From assembly GCF_963678635.1 (NCBI RefSeq), contig NC_087067.1, positions 54,928,456-54,992,455 of the forward strand: a stretch of DNA of 64,000 bases, in the 5' to 3' direction. Each line of letters begins with the position of its first letter. Position 1 is the stretch's first letter. The translations under genes and the position numbers were made by a program. Shown here piece by piece: positions 18,472 through 28,622 of the stretch. The DNA comes from Symsagittifera roscoffensis. Its lineage: Eukaryota; Xenacoelomorpha; Acoela; Convolutidae. Below the pieces are notes generated by a model that was given only the letters and a program-made list of their open reading frames with translations, ran no database searches and had not been told where the DNA came from.

Positions 18472-21379
18472 TAGTTTTGGTTCATAATTTTTGTAATTTT
18501 TCTTTTAACTTCTTGTGTGGCAAGCTTGAAAAAATCAGTGGCCTAAGCGGGAGGCCTAACCAGGAAATTAGTTTGTATAGTTGACAAAAGCGTATATAAC
18601 AATCGCTTTTTTAGCTAGGACTCACTTGCAAAAACTCACCTCGCAAATTTGAGCGAACATGCCGTTTCATCCCCAAAATAATATAGTTATCTCCTGAAAA
18701 TCGTATGATTAAACTACGCTCCAACCAACTCAGAAAGCTCTCAGGCAAGTCAAAGCACAGACTCTTGCTGATAGTTTGCAGTTGTTTTATAAATGTATTC
18801 AAAATTAATTTCAATTTATTGATGAAAATTATCAATTACAGAGGCCTAGCGGAGCTTTTAATTACGTGCCATTCAACGCAAGGGCAGCATAGCCAGCTAG
18901 CGAATAAAAAAAGAGACAGAAATAACAAAATTTAAAACAATGGGAAAATGAAAATAGTTTCAGAAAAACAGTTGAAAAACACAACCACCAGTATTTAAAA
19001 ATCGTTTAATATTTAACGAGCAGCCAATTAACCGACAAGTGGCTAGTCACCCATTGGGCCGAAAACAAGAAAACGCATCAGAAATTGTTATCATAAAAAA
19101 TTATAGGCAGTCAAGTTTTGAAACTTTGAATTCTTGCAACTCAAACTACCCGAAATTTGCATCAAATTCAATCATGCTTCGTTTTTTGCCAGTGAAGTGA
19201 AACAAAATGAAGTAAGTAAGCCGATAAAATAAAAGTTGAAATAATTTAGACCGAATAAAGTTTTGAAGCGGAAAAAAAAGAAAGCTAAGGAATACATAAA
19301 GAAGCAGGTAAAATTTTAAAATTAGGAGGTATCTTAAAATTAAGAGGTAATTAAGAAGTACCTTAAAATTAAGGCGTAACTGTAAAAATCTGTCGTTTGT
19401 AAAATTTGTAGGTAATCATTACACAATTTACAGAGTTAAATCGAAAACACTTGAATCTAATGATAACTGCTGACAGCAACAGAAAATTCTACTATGTGAC
19501 AACTTGGTCGACAAAACTTAAGCAGACAAACGAAAGTCCGATAAATCAATTTTTCCCGAAGGTGCTAAGCTTTACTAATAAAGCACTTAACAACTTCATG
19601 CAGTTGTGTAAAAAATGTTGTTTAAGGGAAATATTTAGTTTCCGATTACAAGACACTTGCTCTCGCAAGTGTATCAAGGTCGATTTAATCTGTCAATAAT
19701 AGTAGGAGTCAATGAACGCAAGGAAACATAACAAAAAATTAGTTTTTTGATAACTTTAGCTATCGTGTTTCAAATTCGAAAATTAGATTCCCTTAACTTC
19801 TTTCAATTTTCAGACCAACATATGTTTTACATTCTTTGCGATAAAACTATCTCATTTTGAAAAAAAGGATGATTTAGTAAAATTTTTAGTCCGCTGGGAA
19901 ACCTCGAAATTATTTTTTTTTCGAAACTAGAAGTTGTTCACGCTTTTTCGCTCCATTTTCACACTTGTTTTTGAAGCATGCAGTTAGCCTAACTTACAGC
20001 AGATGAGTCTAAATTGACATCAAAAGATGCATAGAAACTTAGGTGCTTTGAATTATGCATTAGTTTGTATGAGGCATATTTAGGGTTATTAGAGCTTTTC
20101 ACGATTTTTTCATCCAAAAAAACTCAAAAACTCACCAAAGCGTTGTGGAACAAAAACTCGAGAGCGTTTTCAGTCGATCGAGCAAGTGGTGGACCAATTG
20201 AATCTTGAGCAGTCTCTAAAATTAAGTGACGAACTTGCTTGAAACTTCCAGATAAATTACATTTAGGGCTAAACACGAGGTCAAAGCAGCAGGCAATCGT
20301 TATTCCTCAAGAAGAGACGAAGTTTTTGATAGTAACGACAAGTGCCGTCGAAAGTTGACATCTTGGAGGAAAAAAAATCAAAGGAGCCATTCAAGCCACT
20401 ACGTCTTCCTGAGAAGATTCAAATGAACTCTACGATCCTGATCATTTACCTTTTGAAGACTATGGGGGAACGCAGAGTCACGATGGAACAAAAAATTGGA
20501 TTCTATATGCAAAAATCAAAATATTTCAAGTAATTTTAGTGAAAAACTTGTTTTTGGTTTTTCATATCTAATAGCTGAACTGAATTTTGCCTAATATCAA
20601 AATTTTTGCTTTAATTTCATCTGATTGATTGGCAATTTATTTCATTTTCTAAGTGATAAAAACAGCTTTTTAAAATTTTAACTTAGAGCAGCCGTAAAAC
20701 ATGCAAATTTTTGGAGCTATACTGCAAAATGTTTGCTTTTTCTTCACCCCGGCCCTCTACTGGGGTACTCATTATGATGAGTATTAAGGCGAGGCAGACC
20801 TTGCAGTTTTCTGTTTCATCGATTTCATATTAAAATTTTTAACTGCTTCAAGGTTTGAACTTTGTGGTTTCCTGATTACCAGTGTTAGGCGCCAATATAT
20901 GGTAAGGATATTGTAATCATTAAGCAATCTTTCCATATGTTTAAAATGACATGAGAATTGCATTGAGTTTTTGGTCATTCATTTTGACATTCACTTTGAA
21001 CTAAGTTTGATTTGGAACATGTTTTTAAGATTCCTCTTTTTCTTTCAAGTTTGACTGTTGAACAACTTTTTCAGTATCTGTGCCGATATATTGTTTTACG
21101 AGGATATCAGAGAACCCGGATTAAGTTATAATTCTTTCTTACATGGGACAGGATGGCATTGAAAAATGTGTCATGTGGGACAAGTTGGATTAATACAAGT
21201 TGGGCTGGGACAAGTTGACTTGGGGCAAAAAGTCATGTAACGTGCAACCATCTGTTCAAAATATAAAGGAAAATACTTAACACATTCGTCCTTTCAGGTA
21301 AATTTTAGTGAGTGGGGAAAATTGAAAATAAAAGCAGAAGGTTCATTTTTTTTAATTTCGTTTCTCATTTTTTTGTCAA
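18472..21379. other. Spacer without a supported gene
   Basis: AT-rich DNA with only short frames (at most 82 codons, none with a recognisable motif). Small structures: imperfect repeats of TTAAAATTAAGAGGTA at about 19310-19380; a perfect 8-bp hairpin ACACTTGC-TCTC-GCAAGTGT at 19653-19672; repeated GGGACAAGTTG near 21175-21230. It may be old host or element DNA. Confidence 0.5.
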
Positions 21380-21714
21380 TTTTTCCGGCTAACAACAGCT
21401 TAATTTGCTTTTAATTGTAGTCGGATTTTTTGTGGCTTCGCCCTGATATATGGGCAACATTGTTTGTATCATTCCTGGTCTGGGAGTTTAGTGCCATTTG
21501 TAAGCGTACTTAATGTCAAAAACGCAGATAACCATTCCTCTCGCTTACTTGATTTTTCCATTTCCCTTTATATGTAATCAATTAAATTATTTATTTCTTC
21601 GTTTTTGTATCATATTTTAGACCGTGCTTTTTAAGTTTCTTCTGATGCTTGCGCTAGTTTGATAGAGACGTCCTGTTGCATAGTAATAATGTTTAGGGGT
21701 TTCAGCTAAATATC
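21380..21714 (+). repeat. Host repeat R, copy 1, first part
   Basis: TTTAGTGCC...TAAGCGTACTTAATGTCAA at 21488-21515, and the following ~200 bp, match 48890-49098. Copy 1 is split by element 1 at the TATC at 21711-21714 and resumes at 27317. The left border is approximate. Confidence 0.65.
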
Positions 21715-22092
21715 TGACACCAGATCTTAACCAGTATTTATCATTGGTTATTATTATGATACTTTATCTCTATAAAATATTAAATACTAACCAATCATAC
21801 TCCATCAAACTAACAACTCACTTATTTGTAAGTGTTGAAACTACTTGTAGTTTCAGCACCAGAGCAATTTGAATTAAACTTAGAATACAGTTGTTCTCAG
21901 TCTGGAAATAACTCGCGCAGACCGGTGTACACTAGATTACTGGGACTAGGAGATATACGAGTAAGATTAAGATTGGTATTAGACTAAGAAGTTGCACGAA
22001 TCTATCCGGCCGAAAATAAGATAGCGTGACGACCAGACGGTGTACCCTATCTGAAATTACTCTATGAGCTATAACCAAAAAGAAATAACTCA
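21715..22092 (+). repeat. 5' LTR of element 1
   Basis: Begins TGACACCAGATC and ends ATAACTCA; 378 bp. TATA-like CTATAAAATATT lies at about 21770. It aligns along its whole length with the LTR at 26940-27316. The terminal TG...CA is intact. Confidence 0.92.
21832..21859 (+). promoter_or_regulatory. TAR-like hairpin in the LTR
   Basis: GTGTTGAAACTA, loop CTTG, TAGTTTCAGCAC: a 12-bp stem with one G-U pair. It starts about 60 bp downstream of the TATA box, so it would lie near the 5' end of the RNA. Confidence 0.6.
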
Positions 22093-22094
22093 TC

Positions 22095-22104
22095 TGGTGC
22101 GACC
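22095..22104 (+). promoter_or_regulatory. Primer-binding site, element 1
   Basis: TGGTGCGACC two bases after the LTR end, identical in element 2 (28613-28622). It would pair with a tRNA ending GGTCGCACCA. The tRNA is not identified. Confidence 0.75.
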
Positions 22105-23351
22105 AAAAAGTCTTGAACAGACCTTAACTAACCTAGATTTAGAAAAAATAGATTAGAATTAGACAAATACAACATTTAAAAAAAATGTTAGTTGACAAAA
22201 ATTCCACGACTCAATATCAGAGCCAATTTTCCGAACAATACGAAAACTACCCGGTATGGAAGAAGACATTGGACAAGAGATGTCGTACGACTAGAAAGAA
22301 ATCTACCAATCGATTTCATGATTGTACGATAAAAACGAGATCAAACTTTTAAACCTAGGTTACTTCCAGCACTAAATTTAAATTCTCCTTTACTGACATA
22401 AAATTTTGAAGAAACATCTTCAAAAACCTTTCATGGCGCTAAACCTAATAATTACACAGTAACGATTGATAAAAACAACTCTAGTCGTTCTCTTTAAAAA
22501 TCTTGTGTTTTAAAAACAACTTGGAAAAAATATTAAATGATTATAAAACACAAAATTAGTTAGTATAAACCAAAATTGTTAGTAAATATAAATCATCCTT
22601 TCATCCCAGCTTCATCACCTAAAACATAGCAGCAATTCTCAAAACATAAACATCATCAAAACTAAACACTTACTTTTTTCTTTATTTAAACCTTTACCTA
22701 AAGGTTATCAAGGCTTATCCTTGTTTTCACTTGAATTATTTTCATTTAAAATAACAGATCATCAAGGCTTCCCTTGGATCTTTAAATTAAATTAAACTAG
22801 ATCTAAATTTCTGATCATCAAGGCTTATCCTTGGATCAAATAGAACATTTTTGTTCTCCCCTCCCAAATTAAATTAGTGTCTAACGACATCAACGTCAAT
22901 TCACTACCCAAACCTTATTAAAGACCCAGAATTAACAGAAAGTTTTCAAGAACTAACCATTCTAATTAGGATAAACAGTGAAGAACTTCGGTTAGTCATC
23001 CTTCACTTGATCCCCCCTCTTAACTGACCCAGGATAGTACTTAAGCTTAGTAGGTCATAAAGTAGTATCTAACGAACTACTTGCGTTCTAATTATACCTG
23101 AACTTCGTGGATCGATTGACTCTTCTCCAACCCTTGACAAAAATCACAATCCCTAAGTAAGATTAGGTAGGTCAATCTTAGCTTAAAATTAGTCACGAGA
23201 AAGTACAAATCATTCTTCGGAATCAATATACGCTTTTCTCTCAAACCCAAATATACGACCCAAGTTAAGCTAACTACAAAAACTGTAAGAACTAACAGTT
23301 TAAGGCATTAGAATCACTAATCCAAATTTTGCATCTATCATCCTAAACCTT
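22105..23351 (+). other. Untranslated leader of element 1 with repeated hairpins
   Basis: No gene. Two copies of a GATC(A)TCAAGG-CTT-CCTTGGATC hairpin lie at 22757-22780 and 22813-22837, with a partial third at 22702-22723. A second conserved stem, AGTGAAG...CTTCACT, lies at 22977-23007. Elements 2 and 4 have the same structures in the same order. A role in packaging or translation is inference. Confidence 0.65.
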
Positions 23352-23567
23352 ATGTCAAGAGACAATTTAGGAAACAAACAAACAATCATAATAGACAATT
23401 GTTTAGTTAACGATGACAAATATGATCTCATAATCACACCACACAGACAAACAATAGGATACATAAGAACAAAAAGACAAACACTAAGAAAGAAAGTTAT
23501 TAACAACAAGAACAAATTATTAGGAAACGATTTTCAAAACGAAGAAACGCAAGTAACAAAACACTGA
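23352..23567 (+). pseudogene. ORF1, N-terminal part, element 1
   Basis: A 71-codon frame. Residues 6-45 (GNKQTIIIDNCLVNDDKYDL, then IITPHRQTIGYIRTKRQT) align with ORF1 of elements 2 and 4. After about residue 50 it leaves the family sequence and stops at 23567, where a foreign segment begins. Small, basic, no known domain. Confidence 0.6.
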
Positions 23568-24110
23568 CTCTAAAAGGTGACACAAATTACATTACAGACA
23601 TTCCGACAATGATTGTCTGTGAATGTCAGACACCTTTTTTAGCACAGAAAAAAAAGTTTAAGACACAAATTGCTTGAAAAACCCTCGAAAAACAGGCCAG
23701 AAATGGCACAATTTTTAATGGACTTTTTAGGTCAAATTTTTCTACTTTTCGTTGAAATCGTGAAATCGTGAAATTATATTTTGCGAGACGCAAGATCTAG
23801 CCTATAAGACCCAAGTTAGTTAATAAAAGCAGCCCCAGATCATCAACATGAGAACAAGTCGCGTCCCAACCCAAACGTCTGAAATCCACCAAAAAACAAG
23901 AAACTTGAGCATATTTTTCCAATTTTTTTCAAAATAAGGGTCAAAAAATAAAATTTTGAGAACGTTGGGCCCTAGAGATGACTATTGGCTATGACTTGGA
24001 TAAAAAGTTAGATGTATTAATTCTTATTTGCGCTAGGGAGAATTTTTTTAAGGTGTCAATATAATGAAAAACAAAGAAAATGCAAAGTGAAAAAAAACGT
24101 ATTCTAACAA
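23568..24110. other. Non-family segment bridging ORF1 and integrase in element 1
   Basis: About 0.54 kb with no match to the other copies. It opens with a nested hairpin at 23572-23640 (outer AAAAGGTG/CACCTTTT, then GACATTC/GAATGTC, then GACAAT/ATTGTC) and ends near AAGGTGTCAA at 24047. It may be a small insertion, or filler from the deletion that removed gag-pol. No coding potential. Confidence 0.4.
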
Positions 24111-24113
24111 AGT

Positions 24114-24912
24114 TTGCGCGTAGAAGTAATTTGCACCCCAATAAACACGCACTGCAATCTCCATCGAAAATATGGACACCTTTTTAGTATTATGCAAGGC
24201 TTGCTTAACATGCTAATTATCAAAAATACACAAGGTTATTGTCAACCCACTAAAGAACCAATATGTTATAATCTACCACTACATACCCACGATGAAGATC
24301 AATTTCGTCATCCACAAATTTTAAAACTAGTTTTGTGTACACACACCGAATGGATTTTAAGCAGAGACAATAAACACAACGAAATCTACCAGAAATTACC
24401 AAAAAAAAATTTAATACAAAGACAAAATATTAATTCCCAAATTAATACCCGATTTACCCCAGCTACAAATTTAAAATTCGGAATATATGTTTTAATTCCA
24501 TATTGCAAAACAAAAAAGGGAATTTTTAAAAAAACTACAATCACTCCGAAAAGGACCGTATCAAATAATTGATAAACCCACTGATGTAACATACAAACTT
24601 ACAGACTTAAACAAAAAAGAAATCGTTCAACATCGAAACATCCTTTTACCTCATTACCCGAAAGAGTACGCCCTTCGGGAACTTACTCAATTAAACTCTT
24701 TCACAGGACTTGAAGTTATTCAAAATAGCTCAGAACAACATCAAAATCAAAGCACTGATACGTACCCCATCCAAAAACAATTAGATAAAAAGGACAAAGA
24801 ACTTCCCAAACAAATATCAAAAAATTTAGACAGCAAAAAAATCACTCAAACAGGAAAAAATCAAAAATTAGAAAAAAATTATACCATAAGATCAAAAAGA
24901 AAAATCACCAAA
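24114..24912 (+). pseudogene. pol: Integrase C-terminal region, element 1
   Basis: The frame 24114-24572 joins family sequence from about residue 37 (TQGYCQPTKEPICYNLPLHT). It has HTEWILSRDNKHNEIYQK and KFGIYVLIPYCKTKKGI, matching 58361-58771 of element 3 and 40445-40980 of element 2. A frameshift follows near 24540; the remaining part (KLTDLNKKEIVQHR, then YPKEYALRELTQL) is in another frame. The DDE core is deleted, so it cannot integrate DNA. Confidence 0.75.
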
Positions 24913-25498
24913 TAGACAATCATCGTGACATCGTAATCAGCCTCGAAAAGATTACCAAACATTCGTCCCGCAATCTAAAATATTAAAGAAAGTTGAATTT
25001 CAAAAACCACTTCAAATTATTTATTATTTTCACCTCTTGAAGATTATTTCATGGCCCGAACATTTTCTCAAAAGTCATGCAGGAAAGCACTTGAACAAAC
25101 TAGTTCAATTTCAGCCAATAAGAATTTTTCCGAATCATCACCTTATTTTTGACACGACTTTTTAGCCGACAAACAATCACCTTCAAGCGTATCTGTAACT
25201 ATAACTTTAAGACCTCCAGGTCAAAAATGAGCAACCCGCTCAAGTTTGACAACTGAAATAAACAAAACCTCAGTTTTACGAACCTCTCCTATCAACTAGA
25301 ACAAAAATTAACAATATTGTCCAAGCTTAGACCTCGAAATACCCTCAAGCAAAAATTTTAAATTACCCTAAAGAATAAAATCGACATGATCACTTAGACT
25401 AAAGTATAAATAACTCTCGAATACCCCCGATCATCCAATAAATAAAAATAAAACTAGGAAGTCCCTTAAAAACCCTCCAAACTTCCCCTCACCAAAAA
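24913..25498 (+). other. Pol-env spacer of element 1
   Basis: Untranslated. The stretch AACTTTAAGACCTCCAGGTC near 25202 and the following ~250 bp match 41030-41300 of element 2. No gene. Confidence 0.5.
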
Positions 25499-25684
25499 AT
25501 GCTTAAGCCCAACCTCCTTGTCAAAAAACCAATAAATAACCCGACCACACCCGAATTGCTTAGGCCACTTCTCCAAACTAAATACATCATACGCTTACTG
25601 GCTAAACTAATAACATCATCAGAAAAGATCCAGACGTTTTTTTCAATGGATTCTTCTACGACGAATAAGGTAAGTACGAATTAA
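25499..25684 (+). pseudogene. Deletion junction fused to the C-terminus of the post-env ORF, element 1
   Basis: A 61-codon frame. The start (MLKPNLLVKKPINN) comes from the pol-env spacer (41310-41345 of element 2). From residue ~20 it reads LLRPLLQTKYIIRLLAKLI, which corresponds to LLWPLLQTKNIIRILAKLL at the end of the post-env ORF (47242-47300). A ~6-kb deletion thus removed env and most of the post-env gene. The junction is within about 25540-25570. Confidence 0.65.
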
Positions 25685-26939
25685 AAAAACTATTCTAACA
25701 AATTCGAAACAAAACAAACCATTCCAAATAAATGTTTTTCTCTTTTTTTTAGTCTTCAGAGGCACGATCATCAATCATCTACGAAAAAGAAAAAAAAACA
25801 GAAAACAGAAAAAATTTTCTAGAATCAAAAATTTAGATTAACCAATTACATCAAATGAAGCAGTGAAACTTACCCCAAAACAGCAATAAATTGATATATG
25901 AACTCTTTTCCCATATGCAGTAAATAATCCTAAAATGAAAATAAATTGATAATTTCAACCACCTAATGAAGCCGTAAAAGTAAAAAATTCAAAGTAGTAA
26001 ATTAATAAAAGTTGCTTATAAAATTAAAGCAGTACTAACCTTTTCAAAGACGCTTCTTTGTAGTTTTTAAAATTCACTCGCCCCTAATCCTACCCACAAT
26101 TGCACAGATCGCCCGCGAAGAATTGTTTAAAATAATGAATTTATTTTTTTATATTTCACTGATAACAATTCTAACCAGTCTTAACACATTTCAAACTTTC
26201 CTTTAACCCGGTTGGAAAGGAAATATATAATCATCCAAACTAAGCATAGCAAGCTTACTTAACACCACAAACCACAACCTAACAGCATGACTAAGCAACA
26301 AAAGCGCACAGTACTCAAACCGGATTGAAACAAGCTTAGAACTGGGTAAATAATTCTCTTTAAAATAACCGAACTAAACAAGAACGCTTTTTTGATAAAA
26401 ATTAATACAAGGTTATGACTAAAAACAAAATTAACAAATATTTGTATATGTAAATAATACAATGCAGTATATAAATTACATACAGCCCAAAGGCGAGCAG
26501 CAAGGAATTTGACAACCCAATAACACTCCAACTACGGAATGGCAAAATACATCCGATATGCTGCCTACAGTTACTACACTCAACGGATTTAAAGTACGCC
26601 GTGGCATCGCAGCAAGGGAAACCCATTGCAACAGAACAATGGCCATCTCGATGTTCAAGTATACGTACAGATCCAAGTCACCAGGCACTGCATCCAAAGC
26701 CGAACTACACGACACTTTCGAATGTGATTAGACCATTCCTATTCTCTAAAATCAACCAGAACAACACTAATCACAACCGATCAGAAGTCATAATACGATC
26801 TCCCAAAACCATCGTGATAACATCTTTTCTTCCAAACCAGAAAAAAAATAAGCTCGCAACCTCTAAAGAAAAACATCATCTTCTATCCTACACCACAATA
26901 CAACATTGAAAAACTAAAACTCTGTAAACCCCGGATGGG
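25685..26939 (+). other. 3' untranslated part of element 1, with a conserved terminal segment
   Basis: Matches 47356-48177 of element 2 at both ends. In between, 26400-26900 carries a segment shared with element 3 (49925-50400) but missing in element 2; its centre is CTCGATGTTCAAGTATACGT at 26649. In one frame it reads HLDVQVYVQI.VTRH in both copies. CCCCGGATGGG precedes the 3' LTR, in the place of a polypurine tract. Confidence 0.55.
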
Positions 26940-27316
26940 TGGAACCAGATCTAAACTAGTATTTATCATTGGTTATTTTTATGATATTTTATCTCTATAA
27001 AATATTAAATACGAACCAATCATACTCCATCAAACTAACAAACCCTTTATTTGTAAGTGTTGAAACTACTTGTAGTTTCAACACCAGAGCAATTTGAATT
27101 AAAATTAGAATACAGTTGATCTCACTCTGGAACTAACTCGCGCAAACCGCTGTACTAGATCTATTGAGACTAGGAGATATAAGAGTAATATTAAGATTGG
27201 TATTAGACTAAGAAATTTCAAGAATTTTTCCGGTCGAAAATAAGATAGCGCGACGAGCAGACGGTGTACACTATCTGAAATTACTCTATGAGTTATAACC
27301 AAAAAGATATAACTCA
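26940..27316 (+). repeat. 3' LTR of element 1
   Basis: TGGAACCAGATC...ATAACTCA, 377 bp. TATAAAAT at 26996, perfect hairpin at 27057-27084, then the shared block CGAAAATAAGATAGCG near the 3' end. Followed by the target duplication TATC. Confidence 0.92.
27057..27084 (+). promoter_or_regulatory. TAR-like hairpin in the LTR
   Basis: GTGTTGAAACTA-CTTG-TAGTTTCAACAC: a perfect 12-bp stem, 61 bp after the start of the TATA box. Confidence 0.65.
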
Positions 27317-27441
27317 TATCCGGCACGCACTTATCGAGTTCTCTTATGTTATTAGTTTCTTGGAGTCTTTTGAGCTCAGCTTTGTTTGTTACCGAATCTG
27401 GACGGTGAAAAATGGTCGTTGTGTTGGCATTGCGGTGAATA
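27317..27441 (+). repeat. Host repeat R, copy 1, second part
   Basis: Continues from 21714 across element 1: CGGCACGCACTTATCGAGTT parallels CGGCGGACAGTTTTCGAGTT at 49103 in copy 2. Interrupted at the TA 27440-27441 by the foldback element. Confidence 0.65.
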
Positions 27442-28000
27442 CAGGGCTGATTTAAATTAACCGGACAAAACGCGTTTAACTTGAAATTTAAAACGCATTT
27501 TTCTCAAATTGGGTTGAGTTTAGGTGAAAACTTATGAAGACAAAACTTGCTTAAAATTTTAGCAGAATTATTATGGTGTTAATTGATTTGCAAAATTCGG
27601 GTCCGAAATTTTACCCCAAAAATGGTTCATTTTGGCTTTTCTTAGTTAATCAAAAATTACGCCAAAAATACCCAGTTGATCACAGACATTTGGAGAAAAA
27701 ACCCTTCTTAAAGTTTGTTCAGCTACGTAAGGGACTCACTTTAATATAATTATGACTGTGATCAACTGGGTATTTTTGGCGTAATTTTTGATTAAATAAG
27801 AAGAAACCAAAATGACCCATTTTTGGGGTAAAAAGTCGGACCCGAATTTCGCAAAAGAAATTACACCATAATAATTCTGCTAAAATTTTAAGCAAGTTTT
27901 GTCTTCATAAGTTTACAGCTAATCTCAACGCAATTTGAGAAAAATGCGTTTAAAATTTCAAGTTAAACGCGTTTTGTCCGGTTAATTTAAATCAGCACTG
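27442..28000. mobile_element. Foldback (Tc1/mariner-type MITE) with 244-bp inverted arms
   Basis: Left arm 27442-27685 starts CAGGGCTGATTTAAATTAAC; right arm 27756-28000 is its near-perfect inverse and ends ...GTTAATTTAAATCAGCACTG. The loop is 70 bp. TA on both sides fits a TA target duplication, and the CAGTGCTG terminus is typical of Tc1/mariner elements. There is no transposase, so it is non-autonomous. It lies in host repeat R, between elements 1 and 2. Confidence 0.8.
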
Positions 28001-28200
28001 TACTAGTCAACACTTTGATCAGGTTGAAAACTTGTTTGCGAATTCAACTCTAGTGAATTTTTGTCAGATTGATTTTAATCAGCTTTCTAATAGTGTTATT
28101 TGATAGAATTTATTGATTTGACAACTGCTACACAAAGTGATAGCTTTTGAGTAATATAGTTGCTACTTCTTCTTGTATTATTTCCCTGAGATCGGCTATA
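28001..28200 (+). repeat. Host repeat R, copy 1, third part
   Basis: AATTCAACTCTAGTGAATTT...TTTTAATCAGCTTTCTAATAGTG matches 49240-49310 in copy 2. It ends at TATA (28197-28200), the target duplication of element 2, and would resume at 48578. Confidence 0.65.
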
Positions 28201-28610
28201 TGGAACCAGATATAAACTATGTTTATTCTTTGGTTATACATTGGATATTTTATTTCAAGAAAATATTTATTATTAATCATTCACGATCCATCTAACTAAC
28301 AATCCAATTATTTGTAAGTGCTGAAATTACTTGTAGTTTCAGCACCAGAGAGATTTGAATTTAATTTAGAAATTAGTTACCTCTCCCATAGAACTTTAGC
28401 AATCGCAATAAGCCAGTATGCTCTAGATCTATTGAGCCTAGCAGAGACTAGTTAAACACCCTGAGACTAGTAGATATAAGAGTAAGATTAGGATCGGTAT
28501 TAGACTAAGAAGTTGCAGAAATCTATCCGGCCGAAAATAAGATAGCGTGACGAGCAGACGGTGTACCCTATCCGAAATTACTCTATGAGTTACACCTCGA
28601 ACCTAACTCA
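28201..28610 (+). repeat. 5' LTR of element 2
   Basis: TGGAACCAGATA...CCTAACTCA, 410 bp. The TATA region of the other copies (CTCTATAAAAT) reads TTTCAAGAAAAT here, so the promoter is damaged. The hairpin is kept. Confidence 0.92.
28318..28345 (+). promoter_or_regulatory. TAR-like hairpin in the LTR
   Basis: GTGCTGAAATTA-CTTG-TAGTTTCAGCAC. Relative to element 1, the fourth pair is C-G instead of T-A on both arms (a compensated change), and one pair becomes G-U. Confidence 0.6.
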
Positions 28611-28612
28611 TC

Positions 28613-28622
28613 TGGTGCGACC
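28613..28622 (+). promoter_or_regulatory. Primer-binding site, element 2
   Basis: TGGTGCGACC two bases after the 5' LTR; same as in element 1. Confidence 0.75.

Larger units (their letters stand above)
21715..27316 (+). mobile_element. Element 1: internally deleted LTR retroelement with TATC target duplication
   Basis: Two LTRs (21715-22092 and 26940-27316) in direct orientation, a PBS after the first, and TATC on both sides (21711-21714, 27317-27320). The second copy of repeat R has one TATC at the equivalent place (49099-49102), so it is the empty site. Internally only the leader, ORF1, the integrase C-terminus, the last ~60 codons of the post-env ORF and the 3' untranslated part remain. 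Capsid, protease, RT, RNase H and env are gone, so it could only have moved with help. Confidence 0.9.

Noticed and set aside
18705-18935. 76-codon plus frame and its antisense at 18611-18835
   Set aside because: No motif, no homologue in the window, ordinary length for chance frames in this composition.
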